From: JBKBKN01 sp046294625
GTDB lineage: Bacteria > Bacteroidota > Bacteroidia > M30B66
Reading direction: 5' to 3'
Length of the DNA: 64,000 nucleotides
NCBI GenBank assembly: GCA_046294625.1
Contig: JBKBKN010000010.1
Location: 54,442-118,441 of the forward strand
In this document: positions 43,707 through 52,628 of the stretch, piece by piece
Position numbering within the stretch: position 1 is the first letter of the stretch
Layout: each line of letters begins with the position of its first letter
The notes under the pieces: generated by a model
Seen by the model: only the letters and a program-made list of their open reading frames with translations
Databases searched by the model: none
What the model was told of the DNA's origin: nothing
Translations under genes and position numbers: made by a program

Positions 43707-46325
43707 CTATTTGCTAATCACAATACGTTTTGAATGAGTGTTTTCACCATTGATGATTTGAATCAGATACAAACCATCTTTTAATTCAGCAGCATCAAGC
43801 TGTAGGGTGTTTCCTGCTTCCTGCGTCATATTCAAGCGTTTGTTAAGCACCAATCTTGCACTCATGTCAAATATTTGTACAAAATAAGCAGCTGTTTCGT
43901 CAGCTCCATGCAGTTGAAGGTTGATTAAATCGCTTGCCGGATTGGGGAATACCGAAAAGTCAAACACTTGCTCAATAACAGGCAGCTGGTTTTCGCCTGC
44001 TTCTTTGTTGCATGATGCAGTTGTGAAAGTTCTGATTGGGCCATAAGCAGTCCATGAATTACCACAACGGGTTCTGATTTGGTATTGGTAAGTAGTATTG
44101 CACAATAAGCCGGATCTGGTTACGGATGTTGCTGTTGAGTTTACTGAAGTCCAGCTTGATGTTCCACTTCTTCTGAATTGAAGGGTATAATTGGTGGCAT
44201 TAGGCATAGGGCTCCAATTAAATCTTGCAGAAGTAGTGGTAATATTATCTACAAAAGCCACGGTCGGTGTTCCACATGGCGAGCAGCCGGGTGTAATAAA
44301 GTTGGTTGAACTTGAAAAACCACTATTCAATCCGTTGGAGCAAACCGCTTCTACTTGAAATTCATAGCCTGTGCAGGCAGTCAAACCTGTAAAGTTTACT
44401 GAAGTGCCGGTAACATTGCCAGTTGACCAGTTCGTAGCACCCAAAGCTCTCGCTCTCACATTGTAGGAAGCCGCACCTTCTACTGTGCCCCAGTTAAGTG
44501 TGGCTTGTGTATTGCTTATGCCACTTGCACTGAGTCCTGCAGGTGTACCACAAGTGGGTGGCACACATCCGATGGTACTGAAGTTGAAAGAAGATGAGAA
44601 GGCGCTTGACCCACTGCTGCAGTTGCTACTCACCTGAAACTCATAATCAGCACAAGCCAGAAGACCAGTGTAGTTTATCGAAGTGGTTGTGGTTGTGCCT
44701 GATGCCCATGCACTTGCACCAATTTGACGAGCACGTACCGTGTAATTTGTCACTCCGCTTACCGCTTGCCATGAAAGCGTAGCCTGTGTGTTGGTGATGC
44801 CGGAAGCACTTAAGCCCTGTGGAATATTGCAAACCGGTGCAGGTGCCACGATTTCAACACAATAATCTTCTACTTCGCCCCAAGAGAAAGTTTCACAGTT
44901 TCCGGGGGCGGCATTGTATTTCATTTGCACACGGAAGCTTGTTCGGCCTAAGGCAGCACCAGTAGGTACAGTAAACGAACCGCTTACAGACGATGCAGTA
45001 GAAGCACTCCCTTGATCATAGACTAGTTCACCAGCACCACTAAAGTTGCCATCGCGATTCCAGTCGGCCCAGATTCTGAAGTATTCAGGATAAACTGTTC
45101 CAGTCCAAGCGGGTGCTAAAGTGAAATTATAAACTTGACCTGCTGTAAATGATGCCTGAGTATTGAAGGAAGCATATCCACCATTATTTCCTGAATTATT
45201 GCTATAAGTGCCCAGGGTTACTGATTGGATAAACTCATCAGCTGTGCTGTTGCCTCGAGATGTACAATAATTAAGACAGCCTGAAGGAGCGGCACATGGA
45301 GGACAGCTTCCGCCGCAATCCACTCCGGTTTCATTTCCATTTTGAATTCCGTCATTGCAGGTGGGCTGCTGTGTACCGCAGCCATTTGAGTTTAAAAGTG
45401 ATGCCCTTGCTCCACCCGGTGCAAACAAGGCACGCATTCTATTTTTCTGTCCTGAAGTAAAAATATTCATGCAGGCATCATCGGTGTAGTCCATATAATT
45501 TTGAACCATATCCAGACTTCCGCATTTTACTGTGTTAAGGTTGCATCCATAATTAGGCGAATCTGAAGCCGGTGTATCGGAAACAAAGTCATCAACACTG
45601 CATCCACCATCTCCCCAAATGTGGCGAAGATTTAGCCAGTGTCCTACTTCGTGTGTAGCGGTACGTCCACGGTTAAATGGTGCAGTGGCGGTACCAATTG
45701 TTCCATAGTATCGATAATCTACCACTATACCATCAGTAGCGGCATTGCCACCCGGAAATTGCGCATAGCCAAGAATTCCGCCTCCGATATTGCAAACCCA
45801 CAAATTCATGTAGCTTCCGGCTGGCCAGGCATCTCTTCCACCTTGTGAAGTATATTTTACAGAGTTATTAGTGCCAAATGATGTACGGGTAGTCTGCGTG
45901 CGCGTAATTCCATTTGTGGGATTTCCGTTAGGATCAACGGTTGCCATGCAGAACTCGATTTCGGCATCAGCTGCCACACCGGTAAATTGTGCTAATGTCT
46001 GACTGGCATCGGCATTTGTTCTGCGAAAGTCTTGATTAAGCACCGTGATTTGGGAGAGTATTTGCGCATCGCTAATATTTTCAGCAGCTGTTCTCCACAG
46101 CACATGAACAACCACCGGAATTCTGATTACGTTCGAATTTCGGAGTATTTCGTGGTTTTCTTCGATAAATCGCGCTGTTTGATGCTCAATTTTCTGCATA
46201 TTCATCTGCAGTTCAAGATCATGTTGCTGCATTTGGTGCAAATGCTCCATGGTGCCACAATTTCGTTGCGCGTGCAGTAGCACCGAAATCGAAACGGTTA
46301 CAATTAAAGTAAAAAGGTGTTTCAT
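43707..46325 (-). CDS. M43-family zinc metalloprotease, GEVED and fibronectin type III domains, T9SS-sorted
   Basis: This 872-residue secreted protease has a signal peptide (1-20) and a pro-region to about 65. The pappalysin-type catalytic domain (about 66-310) has the zinc motif HEVGHWLNLRH at 225-235 and the Met-turn region MVQNYMDYTDD at 273-283. Next come a Cys-rich linker with CNDGIQNGNETGVDCGG and a GEVED domain ending WGEVEDYCVEI (near 490). Three fibronectin type III repeats (about 500-770) share NYTVRARQIGASAW-like strands. The C-terminal T9SS domain (from about 788, FSVFPNPASDLINLQL, to RIVISK) directs surface export. Its substrates are extracellular proteins, not further specified. 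A terminator follows. Confidence 0.93.
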   Translation of the reverse strand: MKHLFTLIVTVSISVLLHAQRNCGTMEHLHQMQQHDLELQMNMQKIEHQTARFIEENHEILRNSNVIRIPVVVHVLWRTAAENISDAQILSQITVLNQDFRRTNADASQTLAQFTGVAADAEIEFCMATVDPNGNPTNGITRTQTTRTSFGTNNSVKYTSQGGRDAWPAGSYMNLWVCNIGGGILGYAQFPGGNAATDGIVVDYRYYGTIGTATAPFNRGRTATHEVGHWLNLRHIWGDGGCSVDDFVSDTPASDSPNYGCNLNTVKCGSLDMVQNYMDYTDDACMNIFTSGQKNRMRALFAPGGARASLLNSNGCGTQQPTCNDGIQNGNETGVDCGGSCPPCAAPSGCLNYCTSRGNSTADEFIQSVTLGTYSNNSGNNGGYASFNTQASFTAGQVYNFTLAPAWTGTVYPEYFRIWADWNRDGNFSGAGELVYDQGSASTASSVSGSFTVPTGAALGRTSFRVQMKYNAAPGNCETFSWGEVEDYCVEIVAPAPVCNIPQGLSASGITNTQATLSWQAVSGVTNYTVRARQIGASAWASGTTTTTSINYTGLLACADYEFQVSSNCSSGSSAFSSSFNFSTIGCVPPTCGTPAGLSASGISNTQATLNWGTVEGAASYNVRARALGATNWSTGNVTGTSVNFTGLTACTGYEFQVEAVCSNGLNSGFSSSTNFITPGCSPCGTPTVAFVDNITTTSARFNWSPMPNATNYTLQFRRSGTSSWTSVNSTATSVTRSGLLCNTTYQYQIRTRCGNSWTAYGPIRTFTTASCNKEAGENQLPVIEQVFDFSVFPNPASDLINLQLHGADETAAYFVQIFDMSARLVLNKRLNMTQEAGNTLQLDAAELKDGLYLIQIINGENTHSKRIVISK

Positions 46326-46578
46326 AGTCTATTGTATTTGTGTTTGATTATGTGTTAAAAATGTTAAAATTTGGCTAAAAACCACAGATTATGCGCAATG
46401 AAACAAACTTGGAAAATGCTGAATACCAAACCCTTACAAACGCAAGTTAAGTAAATGTTAAGCAAATAAACAAATCAAAAAAGGGGGTATTTATTACATC
46501 AAACTTGCAGACAATAGACTTTAATCAGAATTGGGTGTACTCATTCTGGCCGATAAGGGTGAACTAATTTGAAGGTCA

Positions 46579-48612
46579 TCAAAGCAAATGTTCGTCCACC
46601 TGATTCGGCAACGTAACTTTCAACAATGGTTCTGCTTGCATGGCGCGTTCAATGGCGCTGATTGCTTCCTTGTTTCTGGCCCATGAACGTCGGGCGATGC
46701 CGTTGTTCACATCCCAGTGAAGCATTGAAAGGAGTTTACGTTCACTATCTGCGCTACCATCGATTAACATGCCGAAGCCTCCATTGATTACTTCACCCCA
46801 ACCTACGCCGCCGCCATTGTGAAGAGAAACCCAGGTTGCTCCACGGAAAGCGTCGCCTACGAAATTTTGTACAGCCATGTCGGCTGTAAAACGCGAACCA
46901 TCGTAAATATTTGATGTTTCGCGATAGGGCGAATCAGTGCCGGACACATCATGATGATCGCGACCAAGCACAATAGGTCCTTTAATTATCCCAGAAGCAA
47001 TGGCGTCATTAAAGGCTTTGGCAATTTTCATTCGTCCTTCTGCATCGGCATATAGAATCCTCGCCTGAGATCCCACCACCAATCGGTTTTCTTTAGCCTG
47101 ACGAATCCATCTCAAATTGTCTTCAATTTGCCGTTTGATATCTGATGGGGCTATTTGAAGCATTTCTTCCAAAACATCTCCGGCAATGCGGTCGCTGGTG
47201 TAAAGATCTTCTTCTAAGCCGCTACAGCAAATCCATCTAAATGGTCCAAAACCATAATCAAAGCACATTGGCCCTAAGATATCTTGCACATAGCTTGGAT
47301 ATTTGAATTCTCGACCTTCCTGCAAAGACGCCGTCTTGATGTTCATTACATCTGCTCCGGCGCGGCTTGCTTCGAGTAAAAAGGCATTGCCATAATCAAA
47401 GAAGTACATGCCACGATCGGCTAAGGCATTGATTGCTCTGGCATGGCGACGCAACGTTTTATAAACCTCTTCCTGAAATTTAACTGGTTCTTCAGCCATC
47501 ATGCTATTGGCTTCGTCGAAACTGAAATCGGCCGGATAATAACCTCCGGCAAATGGGTTATGTAAAGAAGTCTGGTCGGAACCTAAGTCAACTTTCACAT
47601 TTCTTTCTACCAACCTTTCCCACAGATTAACAATATTTCCCTGAAAAGCAACTGAAAGGATTTCTCCATTAGCTTGCGCTTCAAGTGCCATATCAATGGC
47701 CTCATCTACATTGCTGCTGATGCGATCCACCCAGCCTTGGTCGTGACGTTTTTGTGCTGCTTTCGGATTGATTTCGGCAGTAATGCTCACAATTCCGGCA
47801 ATATTGGCCGCTTTGGGTTGCGCACCACTCATTCCTCCCAAGCCCGCAGTCACGAAAAGCATACCGCGGTAGTCCTTTTCTCCAGCTTTCATGCGTGCGG
47901 CATTCATCACAGTGATGGTGGTTCCATGCACGATACCTTGCGGACCGATATACATGTAGCTGCCGGCAGTCATTTGACCGTATTGGGTAACGCCCAGTGC
48001 ATTGAATCGCTCCCAGTCATCAGGCTTGCTATAGTTAGGAATCATGATTCCATTGGTAACCACCACACGGGGAGCATCTTTGTGTGATGGAAACAATCCT
48101 AGGGGATGGCCTGAATACATCACAAGCGTTTGCTCATCAGTCATCTCGCTGAGGTATTGCATGGTGAGCAGATATTGCGCCCAGTTTTGAAATACAGCAC
48201 CATTTCCTCCGTAGGTAATCAGTTCGTGGGGATGTTGGGCTACTGCCGGGTCAAGATTGTTTTGAATCATGAGCATGATGGCAGCAGCTTGTTTTGAGCG
48301 TGCCGGGTAATGCCCGATCGGTCTGGCATACATTTCATAATCCGGGCGAAAGCGATACATATATATTCGACCATATCGTTCAAGCTCATCTTTGAACTCA
48401 GGCAGCAATTGCTCATGCAATTCACGCTTGAAATAGCGCAATGCGTTGCGGAGCGCCAATTTTTTCTCCGTTTCGTTTAGGATATCCTTTCGTTTGGGNN
48501 NNNNNNNNTTGATATGGAGATCAAATACCTTTGTTTTGGGTAAGCTTTCGGGTATTCCTTTTCTTATGGCTAATTGGAATGCATTAATATTTTCTTGTGT
48601 GATGGTTTGCAT
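46579..48612 (-). CDS. hutU: Urocanate hydratase, interrupted by an assembly gap
   Basis: This enzyme of histidine breakdown converts urocanate to 4-imidazolone-5-propionate using tightly bound NAD. It has about 677 residues, the long form. Landmarks are YGGNGAVFQNWAQYLLTM, YSGHPLGLFPSHKDAPR, GLGGMSGAQPKAA, NPFAGGYYPADF, and FGPFRWICCSGLEEDLY with the catalytic-region cysteines. Ten Ns at 48499-48508 replace about four codons near residue 35; the frame is kept on both sides. No other hut gene is visible, so the pathway must be encoded elsewhere. Confidence 0.93.
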   Translation of the reverse strand: MQTITQENINAFQLAIRKGIPESLPKTKVFDLHIXXXXPKRKDILNETEKKLALRNALRYFKRELHEQLLPEFKDELERYGRIYMYRFRPDYEMYARPIGHYPARSKQAAAIMLMIQNNLDPAVAQHPHELITYGGNGAVFQNWAQYLLTMQYLSEMTDEQTLVMYSGHPLGLFPSHKDAPRVVVTNGIMIPNYSKPDDWERFNALGVTQYGQMTAGSYMYIGPQGIVHGTTITVMNAARMKAGEKDYRGMLFVTAGLGGMSGAQPKAANIAGIVSITAEINPKAAQKRHDQGWVDRISSNVDEAIDMALEAQANGEILSVAFQGNIVNLWERLVERNVKVDLGSDQTSLHNPFAGGYYPADFSFDEANSMMAEEPVKFQEEVYKTLRRHARAINALADRGMYFFDYGNAFLLEASRAGADVMNIKTASLQEGREFKYPSYVQDILGPMCFDYGFGPFRWICCSGLEEDLYTSDRIAGDVLEEMLQIAPSDIKRQIEDNLRWIRQAKENRLVVGSQARILYADAEGRMKIAKAFNDAIASGIIKGPIVLGRDHHDVSGTDSPYRETSNIYDGSRFTADMAVQNFVGDAFRGATWVSLHNGGGVGWGEVINGGFGMLIDGSADSERKLLSMLHWDVNNGIARRSWARNKEAISAIERAMQAEPLLKVTLPNQVDEHLL
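48499..48508. other. Assembly gap of ten Ns
   Basis: Ten consecutive N bases lie inside the 5' part of hutU. Flanking protein sequence (VFDLHI before, PKRKDIL after) fits one uninterrupted gene, so the gap is small and not a real break, although its true length is unknown. Confidence 0.98.
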
Positions 48613-48614
48613 GA

Positions 48615-48797
48615 CTATTTTTTGTTTTTATCAAATTGTCTTGTCTTAGGATTAAACCCATAGGGACAATGTCTGCATCCATTTTGGCAGCAATAGCCCC
48701 TTTTGAGCAGATATTTTTCTGTAAATACTACATAACCTTCGGGTGTAAGATAGTATTCATCGGGATCTAATTTAGACAATCTGCTGAATTCACTCAT
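48615..48797 (-). CDS. DUF5522 small cysteine-rich protein
   Basis: This 60-residue protein has DUF5522 features: YYLTPEGYVVFTEKYLLKRGYCCQ followed by NGCRHCPYGF. The four cysteines CC-x3-C-x2-C look like a metal or iron-sulfur site. The start was set at the ATG at 48795-48797; a TTG four codons upstream is less likely. It ends 2 bases before the hutU ATG, so it is translated just ahead of hutU. Function unknown. Confidence 0.8.
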   Translation of the reverse strand: MSEFSRLSKLDPDEYYLTPEGYVVFTEKYLLKRGYCCQNGCRHCPYGFNPKTRQFDKNKK

Positions 48798-48860
48798 AAT
48801 CAAATGCAAAGTTCGAAATAAACCCCAGTATCATATCAATGTTTCAACGCATAGTAACAA

Positions 48861-48894
48861 AAAAAAGGCGGAACTATACCGCTCCGCTTTTTTG
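48861..48894 (-). terminator. Intrinsic terminator after the S9 peptidase gene
   Basis: A GCGGA/TCCGC stem, extended by A-T pairs, is flanked by AAAAAA and TTTTTT. It is usable on either strand and lies 15 bases past the S9 peptidase stop on the minus strand. Confidence 0.75.
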
Positions 48895-48908
48895 AAAATA
48901 ATACCTGA

Positions 48909-50810
48909 TTATAAGTGCTTGTCAAAGAACTTCTCCATTTCCCGATAAAACTCCATTCGGTTTTCTTCATTTTGAAACCCATGTCCTTCATTGTCTTTGA
49001 CCATATAAGGGACATCGATTCCTTTAGCTTTCAAAGCTTCCACCATTTGATCTGATTCGGCTTTCACCACGCGTGGGTCGTTTGCGCCTTGTGCAATGAA
49101 TAATGGCACTTTAATTTTATCTACATGAAACACAGGCGAAGCCTTATGCATCATTTCCTTATCTTTTTCAGGATCGCCCACCATTTCGTACATCATCTCC
49201 AGATAAGGTTTCCAATAGGGTGGGATGGTGTTCATAAAGGTAAAAAGATTGGATACACCCACATAATCTACTGCACATGCATATAATTCGGGGGTGAGCG
49301 TGATGCCAGCTAAAGTTGCATAGCCACCGTAGGATGCGCCATAAATAGCTACCCGTTTAGGATCGGCAATACCTTGTTTAATAAGCCAGTTTACGCCGTC
49401 TGTGATATCATCTTGCATTGATTGTCCCCATTGTTTGAAACTCTTTTCCCAAAATTCCCTACCGTATCCTACTGAGCCACGAAAGTTCATCTGCATTACA
49501 GCGTAGCCTCTATTGGCTAGAAATTGTACTTCTGGATTGAAACCCCAGTTGTCTCTTGCCCACGGGCCGCCGTGTGGATTTACAACTACCGGCAAATTTT
49601 TAGCATCTACTCCTAAAGGTAAGGTAAGATATCCATGAATCACTAATCCATCGCGTGCAGTGTATTTAATGGGTTTCATCTCGCACATGTCTTCTTCTTT
49701 AAGCCATGGACTCATCGATGCTAATTTTGTTAGTTTGTTTTGCTTGATATCGTAATAGTAATAAGTGGGCAAGGCTTTATCGCTATATGTAACAACAAGA
49801 CCCTTGTCTTCATCTTTATTGGTGCCTGCCAATGCAACTTCATAGCCGGGGAGCTGTTTTTCAAGATTGCGTTGCATGGATTCTCTTTCTTTATCAAAAA
49901 AATGATATTGACGTTTCCAAGTAGTATAGCTCACCCCAGTGAGCACTTTTCTTTTTTTGCTTCGCATCAAGCCTGAAACATCAACTTCATCATGCTCAAA
50001 AAGCAGTTTAACCTCTTTTTTGTTGTCAGGGTCAAATTCAATAATAGCAGCTTTGTCGCGACCTAAATTGGATGATACATACAGATTCTTATTATTAAAA
50101 TCAAAATACAAAGGCGAAAAGCTTTCTTTGAACGTGGTAGAGACCAAAGGCTCAAACGGATCTTTTTCGCTTTTTCTATAAAGAACAGCAGTATTAATGC
50201 CATCGGTGGTCATAGCAATGCGAAGTTGGCCTACATTATCGGTATCCCATCCGGTAATATTGCCGGGATTTTCCATGATGAGCGTCATCTTCCCTGTATT
50301 GATATTGATGCGATACGGGTCAAATATTTGCGGATTCCGCTTATTCAATCCAATGATCATTTCCTCTTCTATATCTTCCAATGGATCGATAATTTGAGCA
50401 AGTACACCATCAAATGGAGTAAGTTCGCGCAGATTGCTACCATCAATTTTTACTGAAAAAAGATGAAAATTTTCATCTCCGCCTTTATCTTGAATAAAAA
50501 CGATGGTATTGTTATTTTTCCAGAAATAACCCTGAATATCTCGTTCAGTGGCCGACGTAACCCGCACTTCTTTCTCTCCATTCACCTGTTTAACAAAAAT
50601 ATTCATCCTTTTTTCCCAAGGTTTCTGAAAAGCCAAATGATTACCGTCTGGTGAAATGGAAAAGCTTCGGATTTCTGCATTTCTGAAAAAATCTTCCACC
50701 GGAATCAAAGGAGCTTTACTTTTTCTTGGTTTGGTTTGGGCACTTAGCGTTTGAAAGTTCATAAAGGACAGTATTGCCCCAAAAGTAAAAAACAGAATGA
50801 TTTTTTTCAT
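48909..50810 (-). CDS. S9-family serine peptidase (acylaminoacyl/prolyl oligopeptidase-like)
   Basis: This 633-residue exported peptidase has a signal peptide (MKKIILFFTFGAILSFMNFQTLSAQ). The N-terminal beta-propeller (about 40-370) carries repeats such as SISPDGNHLAFQKPWEKR. The C-terminal alpha/beta-hydrolase domain has HGGPWARDNWGF and nucleophile serine GASYGGYAT, with the acid aspartate in GANDPRV and the histidine in NEGHGF. It is probably periplasmic, cleaving peptides or N-acyl amino acids. A terminator follows. Confidence 0.93.
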   Translation of the reverse strand: MKKIILFFTFGAILSFMNFQTLSAQTKPRKSKAPLIPVEDFFRNAEIRSFSISPDGNHLAFQKPWEKRMNIFVKQVNGEKEVRVTSATERDIQGYFWKNNNTIVFIQDKGGDENFHLFSVKIDGSNLRELTPFDGVLAQIIDPLEDIEEEMIIGLNKRNPQIFDPYRININTGKMTLIMENPGNITGWDTDNVGQLRIAMTTDGINTAVLYRKSEKDPFEPLVSTTFKESFSPLYFDFNNKNLYVSSNLGRDKAAIIEFDPDNKKEVKLLFEHDEVDVSGLMRSKKRKVLTGVSYTTWKRQYHFFDKERESMQRNLEKQLPGYEVALAGTNKDEDKGLVVTYSDKALPTYYYYDIKQNKLTKLASMSPWLKEEDMCEMKPIKYTARDGLVIHGYLTLPLGVDAKNLPVVVNPHGGPWARDNWGFNPEVQFLANRGYAVMQMNFRGSVGYGREFWEKSFKQWGQSMQDDITDGVNWLIKQGIADPKRVAIYGASYGGYATLAGITLTPELYACAVDYVGVSNLFTFMNTIPPYWKPYLEMMYEMVGDPEKDKEMMHKASPVFHVDKIKVPLFIAQGANDPRVVKAESDQMVEALKAKGIDVPYMVKDNEGHGFQNEENRMEFYREMEKFFDKHL

Positions 50811-50999
50811 GATTTTTGCATTAGATGTTTGATGTCGATGTGTAATAATTTATCAGATGGAAATTTTATTCATGTGTATTCGCTGCTGGTAACAAATTAC
50901 AGCGCGCATTAGAATTTTTTAATTTTATCCTACAATCAGCGCAAATTACCTGTAAAAATGCACAAGTGAAGATTTTTTGATTTTTTTACCCCATTTCGC

Positions 51000-51028
51000 T
51001 TGACAAATAAAAAATATTCCTACTTTTG
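51000..51028 (+). promoter_or_regulatory. Promoter of tRNA-Phe
   Basis: TTG at 51000-51002, an 18-base spacer and TACTTTTG at 51021-51028 match the Bacteroidota consensus fully. The tRNA begins 18 bases later. The upstream gap 50811-50999 holds no gene. Confidence 0.75.
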
Positions 51029-51046
51029 CCACCCACAAAATGAGCT

Positions 51047-51119
51047 GGTGCCTTAGCTCAGTTGGTAGAGCAAAGGACTGAAAATCCTTGTGTCCCTGGT
51101 TCGATTCCTGGAGGCACCA
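51047..51119 (+). tRNA. tRNA-Phe (anticodon GAA)
   Basis: The 73-base cloverleaf has a 7-pair acceptor stem (GGTGCCT with AGGCACC), D-loop AGTTGGTAGA, an anticodon loop CTGAAAA with GAA, and T-loop GGTTCGATTCC. The discriminator base is A. The 3' CCA is not encoded. It stands alone with its own promoter and terminator. Confidence 0.97.
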
Positions 51120-51124
51120 CACAT

Positions 51125-51150
51125 AAAAGCCCTGATTTCAGGGCTTTTTT
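51125..51150 (+). terminator. Terminator of the tRNA-Phe unit
   Basis: AAAAGCCCTG-ATTT-CAGGGCTTTT is followed by TTG and a T-rich run, 5 bases past the tRNA. A strong intrinsic terminator. Confidence 0.9.
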
Positions 51151-51214
51151 GTTTTTTAATATCTCGTTTTGGTCCATTGTTCCTACTTTTATGGCTTATC
51201 TTGAATAAATTATT

Positions 51215-51913
51215 ATGGAACAGGATACAGACTTCAAGTCCATCAAGCTGTGGGCAGAGGACGACAAGCCAAGAGAAAAGATGATGCTCAAAGGAGCTGC
51301 AGCCTTAAGCGATGCTGAATTGCTTGCCATACTCATCGGCACGGGAACAAGAAACGAGAGTGCAGTTGATTTGGCAAAACGATTAATGTCTATGGCTAAC
51401 CACAACTTGATTGAATTGAGCAAGAAAACGGTGAAAGAGCTTCAAAAAGTAAAGGGAATCGGAGTAGCAAAAGCAGTGAGTATTGCCGCTGCGCTTGAAC
51501 TTGGTCGGCGCAGAAGAGCTCAAGAACCTATGGAGCGTAGAAGAATTACCAGTAGCCGCGATACCTTTGAAATTGTAGCACCGCATCTGGCCGAATTAGA
51601 TCATGAGCAATTTTGGGTGATTTTGCTCAATCGAGCAAACAAAGTTACTGGGAAGTCATGCTTGAGCGTTGGTGGAATTAACGGAACAGTGGCTGATACT
51701 CGGCTTATTTTAAGATACGCTTTGGATAATCTTGCGACCGGCATTATTCTTTGCCATAATCATCCTTCCGGAAATCTTCAGCCAAGCGATGCCGATATTA
51801 ACCTAACGAAAAATGTGAAACAAGCAGCAGGTTGGATGGATATCAATGTATTAGACCATATTATCATTTCGGAATCAGGGTATTACAGCTTTGCTGATGA
51901 AGGTAAACTTTGA
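51215..51913 (+). CDS. radC: RadC/JAB-domain protein
   Basis: This 232-residue protein has an N-terminal helix-hairpin-helix region (LQKVKGIGVAKAVSIAAALELGRRR, about 75-95) and a C-terminal JAMM metalloprotease-like domain with HNHPSGNLQPSDAD. The HxHx(7)D metal ligands are present. The family is widespread and named for a supposed repair role that is now doubted. It follows the tRNA unit with its own start ATG at 51215 and precedes grpE. Family name is certain, function is not. Confidence 0.93.
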   Translation: MEQDTDFKSIKLWAEDDKPREKMMLKGAAALSDAELLAILIGTGTRNESAVDLAKRLMSMANHNLIELSKKTVKELQKVKGIGVAKAVSIAAALELGRRRRAQEPMERRRITSSRDTFEIVAPHLAELDHEQFWVILLNRANKVTGKSCLSVGGINGTVADTRLILRYALDNLATGIILCHNHPSGNLQPSDADINLTKNVKQAAGWMDINVLDHIIISESGYYSFADEGKL

Positions 51914-51988
51914 AGGTCGATCTTAAATGGGTTAAAATGTCAGCCCAAAAAGACAAAGCCGATGTTTATTGCATGCATTTCTGTCAAA

Positions 51989-52020
51989 TTGTCAAACCAA
52001 GCTGAATGGCAGTAAATTTG
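51989..52020 (+). promoter_or_regulatory. Candidate promoter of grpE-dnaJ
   Basis: TTG at 51989-51991, a 21-base spacer and TAAATTTG at 52013-52020. Two TGTCAAA copies (51982-51988 and 51990-51996) overlap the -33 region and could be an operator. No CIRCE inverted repeat was seen. Confidence 0.55.
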
Positions 52021-52070
52021 CCATGCTCAATCGACCTAACATGCGTAGCATAAAAAATTTATTTAGAAAG

Positions 52071-52613
52071 ATGAACAAAGAAGAAATTAGCAACGAATCA
52101 ACAGCTGAAGTAAACGAACAAGATTTGCAAGAAAATCAAGCAGAACAGTCGGCTGATCAAGAAAATGCAGCAGAAGACTGGCAAGCAAAGTATTTTGAAA
52201 TGAATGATAAGTTTCTGAGACTTTATTCAGAGTTTGATAATTTCAAAAAACGCAATGCCAGAGAACGAATTGAGCTGGTAAAAACCGCTGGGGAAGATAT
52301 CATCAAATCCGTATTGCCCATTCTTGATGATTTTGAAAGAGCGCTCAAGGCCATGCATAATGCAGGTGAAAATGATGCTGTAAAAGAAGGAGTGGACTTG
52401 ATTTTCAATAAATTGAAAAATGCATTGCATGCTAAGGGCTTGCAAGCTATGGAAAGTTTAGGGCAAGAATTCAATCCTGACTTGCACGAAGCCATTACCA
52501 ATATTCCGGCTGCTGATGAAAGTATGAAAGGTAAAATTGTGGATGAAGTAGAGAGAGGATACCTTTTGAATGATAAAGTAATTCGTTACGCAAAGGTAAT
52601 AGTAGGCAGCTAA
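52071..52613 (+). CDS. grpE: Nucleotide exchange factor GrpE
   Basis: This 180-residue co-chaperone releases ADP from DnaK. The start was set at the ATG at 52071 (MNKEEISNESTAEV); a longer in-frame reading from 51969 would contain the promoter. The acidic N-terminus is followed by a long coiled coil (WQAKYFEMNDKFLRLYSEFDNFKKR) and a beta domain (LEVGQEFNP-like LGQEFNPDLHEAI, VEEGYLLNDKVIR-like VERGYLLNDKVIRYAKVIVG). dnaJ follows after 15 bases, giving a two-gene heat-shock operon. dnaK is not in the window. Confidence 0.96.
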   Translation: MNKEEISNESTAEVNEQDLQENQAEQSADQENAAEDWQAKYFEMNDKFLRLYSEFDNFKKRNARERIELVKTAGEDIIKSVLPILDDFERALKAMHNAGENDAVKEGVDLIFNKLKNALHAKGLQAMESLGQEFNPDLHEAITNIPAADESMKGKIVDEVERGYLLNDKVIRYAKVIVGS

Positions 52614-52628
52614 ACCAAACAATTTAAA

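Noticed and set aside
46527..46549. CAGAAT...ATTCTG hairpin downstream of hutU
   Set aside because: Stem is only six A-T-rich pairs with an 11-base loop and no T-run on the minus strand, so it is not a convincing terminator.
48499..48508. Disrupted hutU pseudogene
   Set aside because: The interruption is a run of Ns and the frame continues on both sides; it is an assembly gap, not a mutation.
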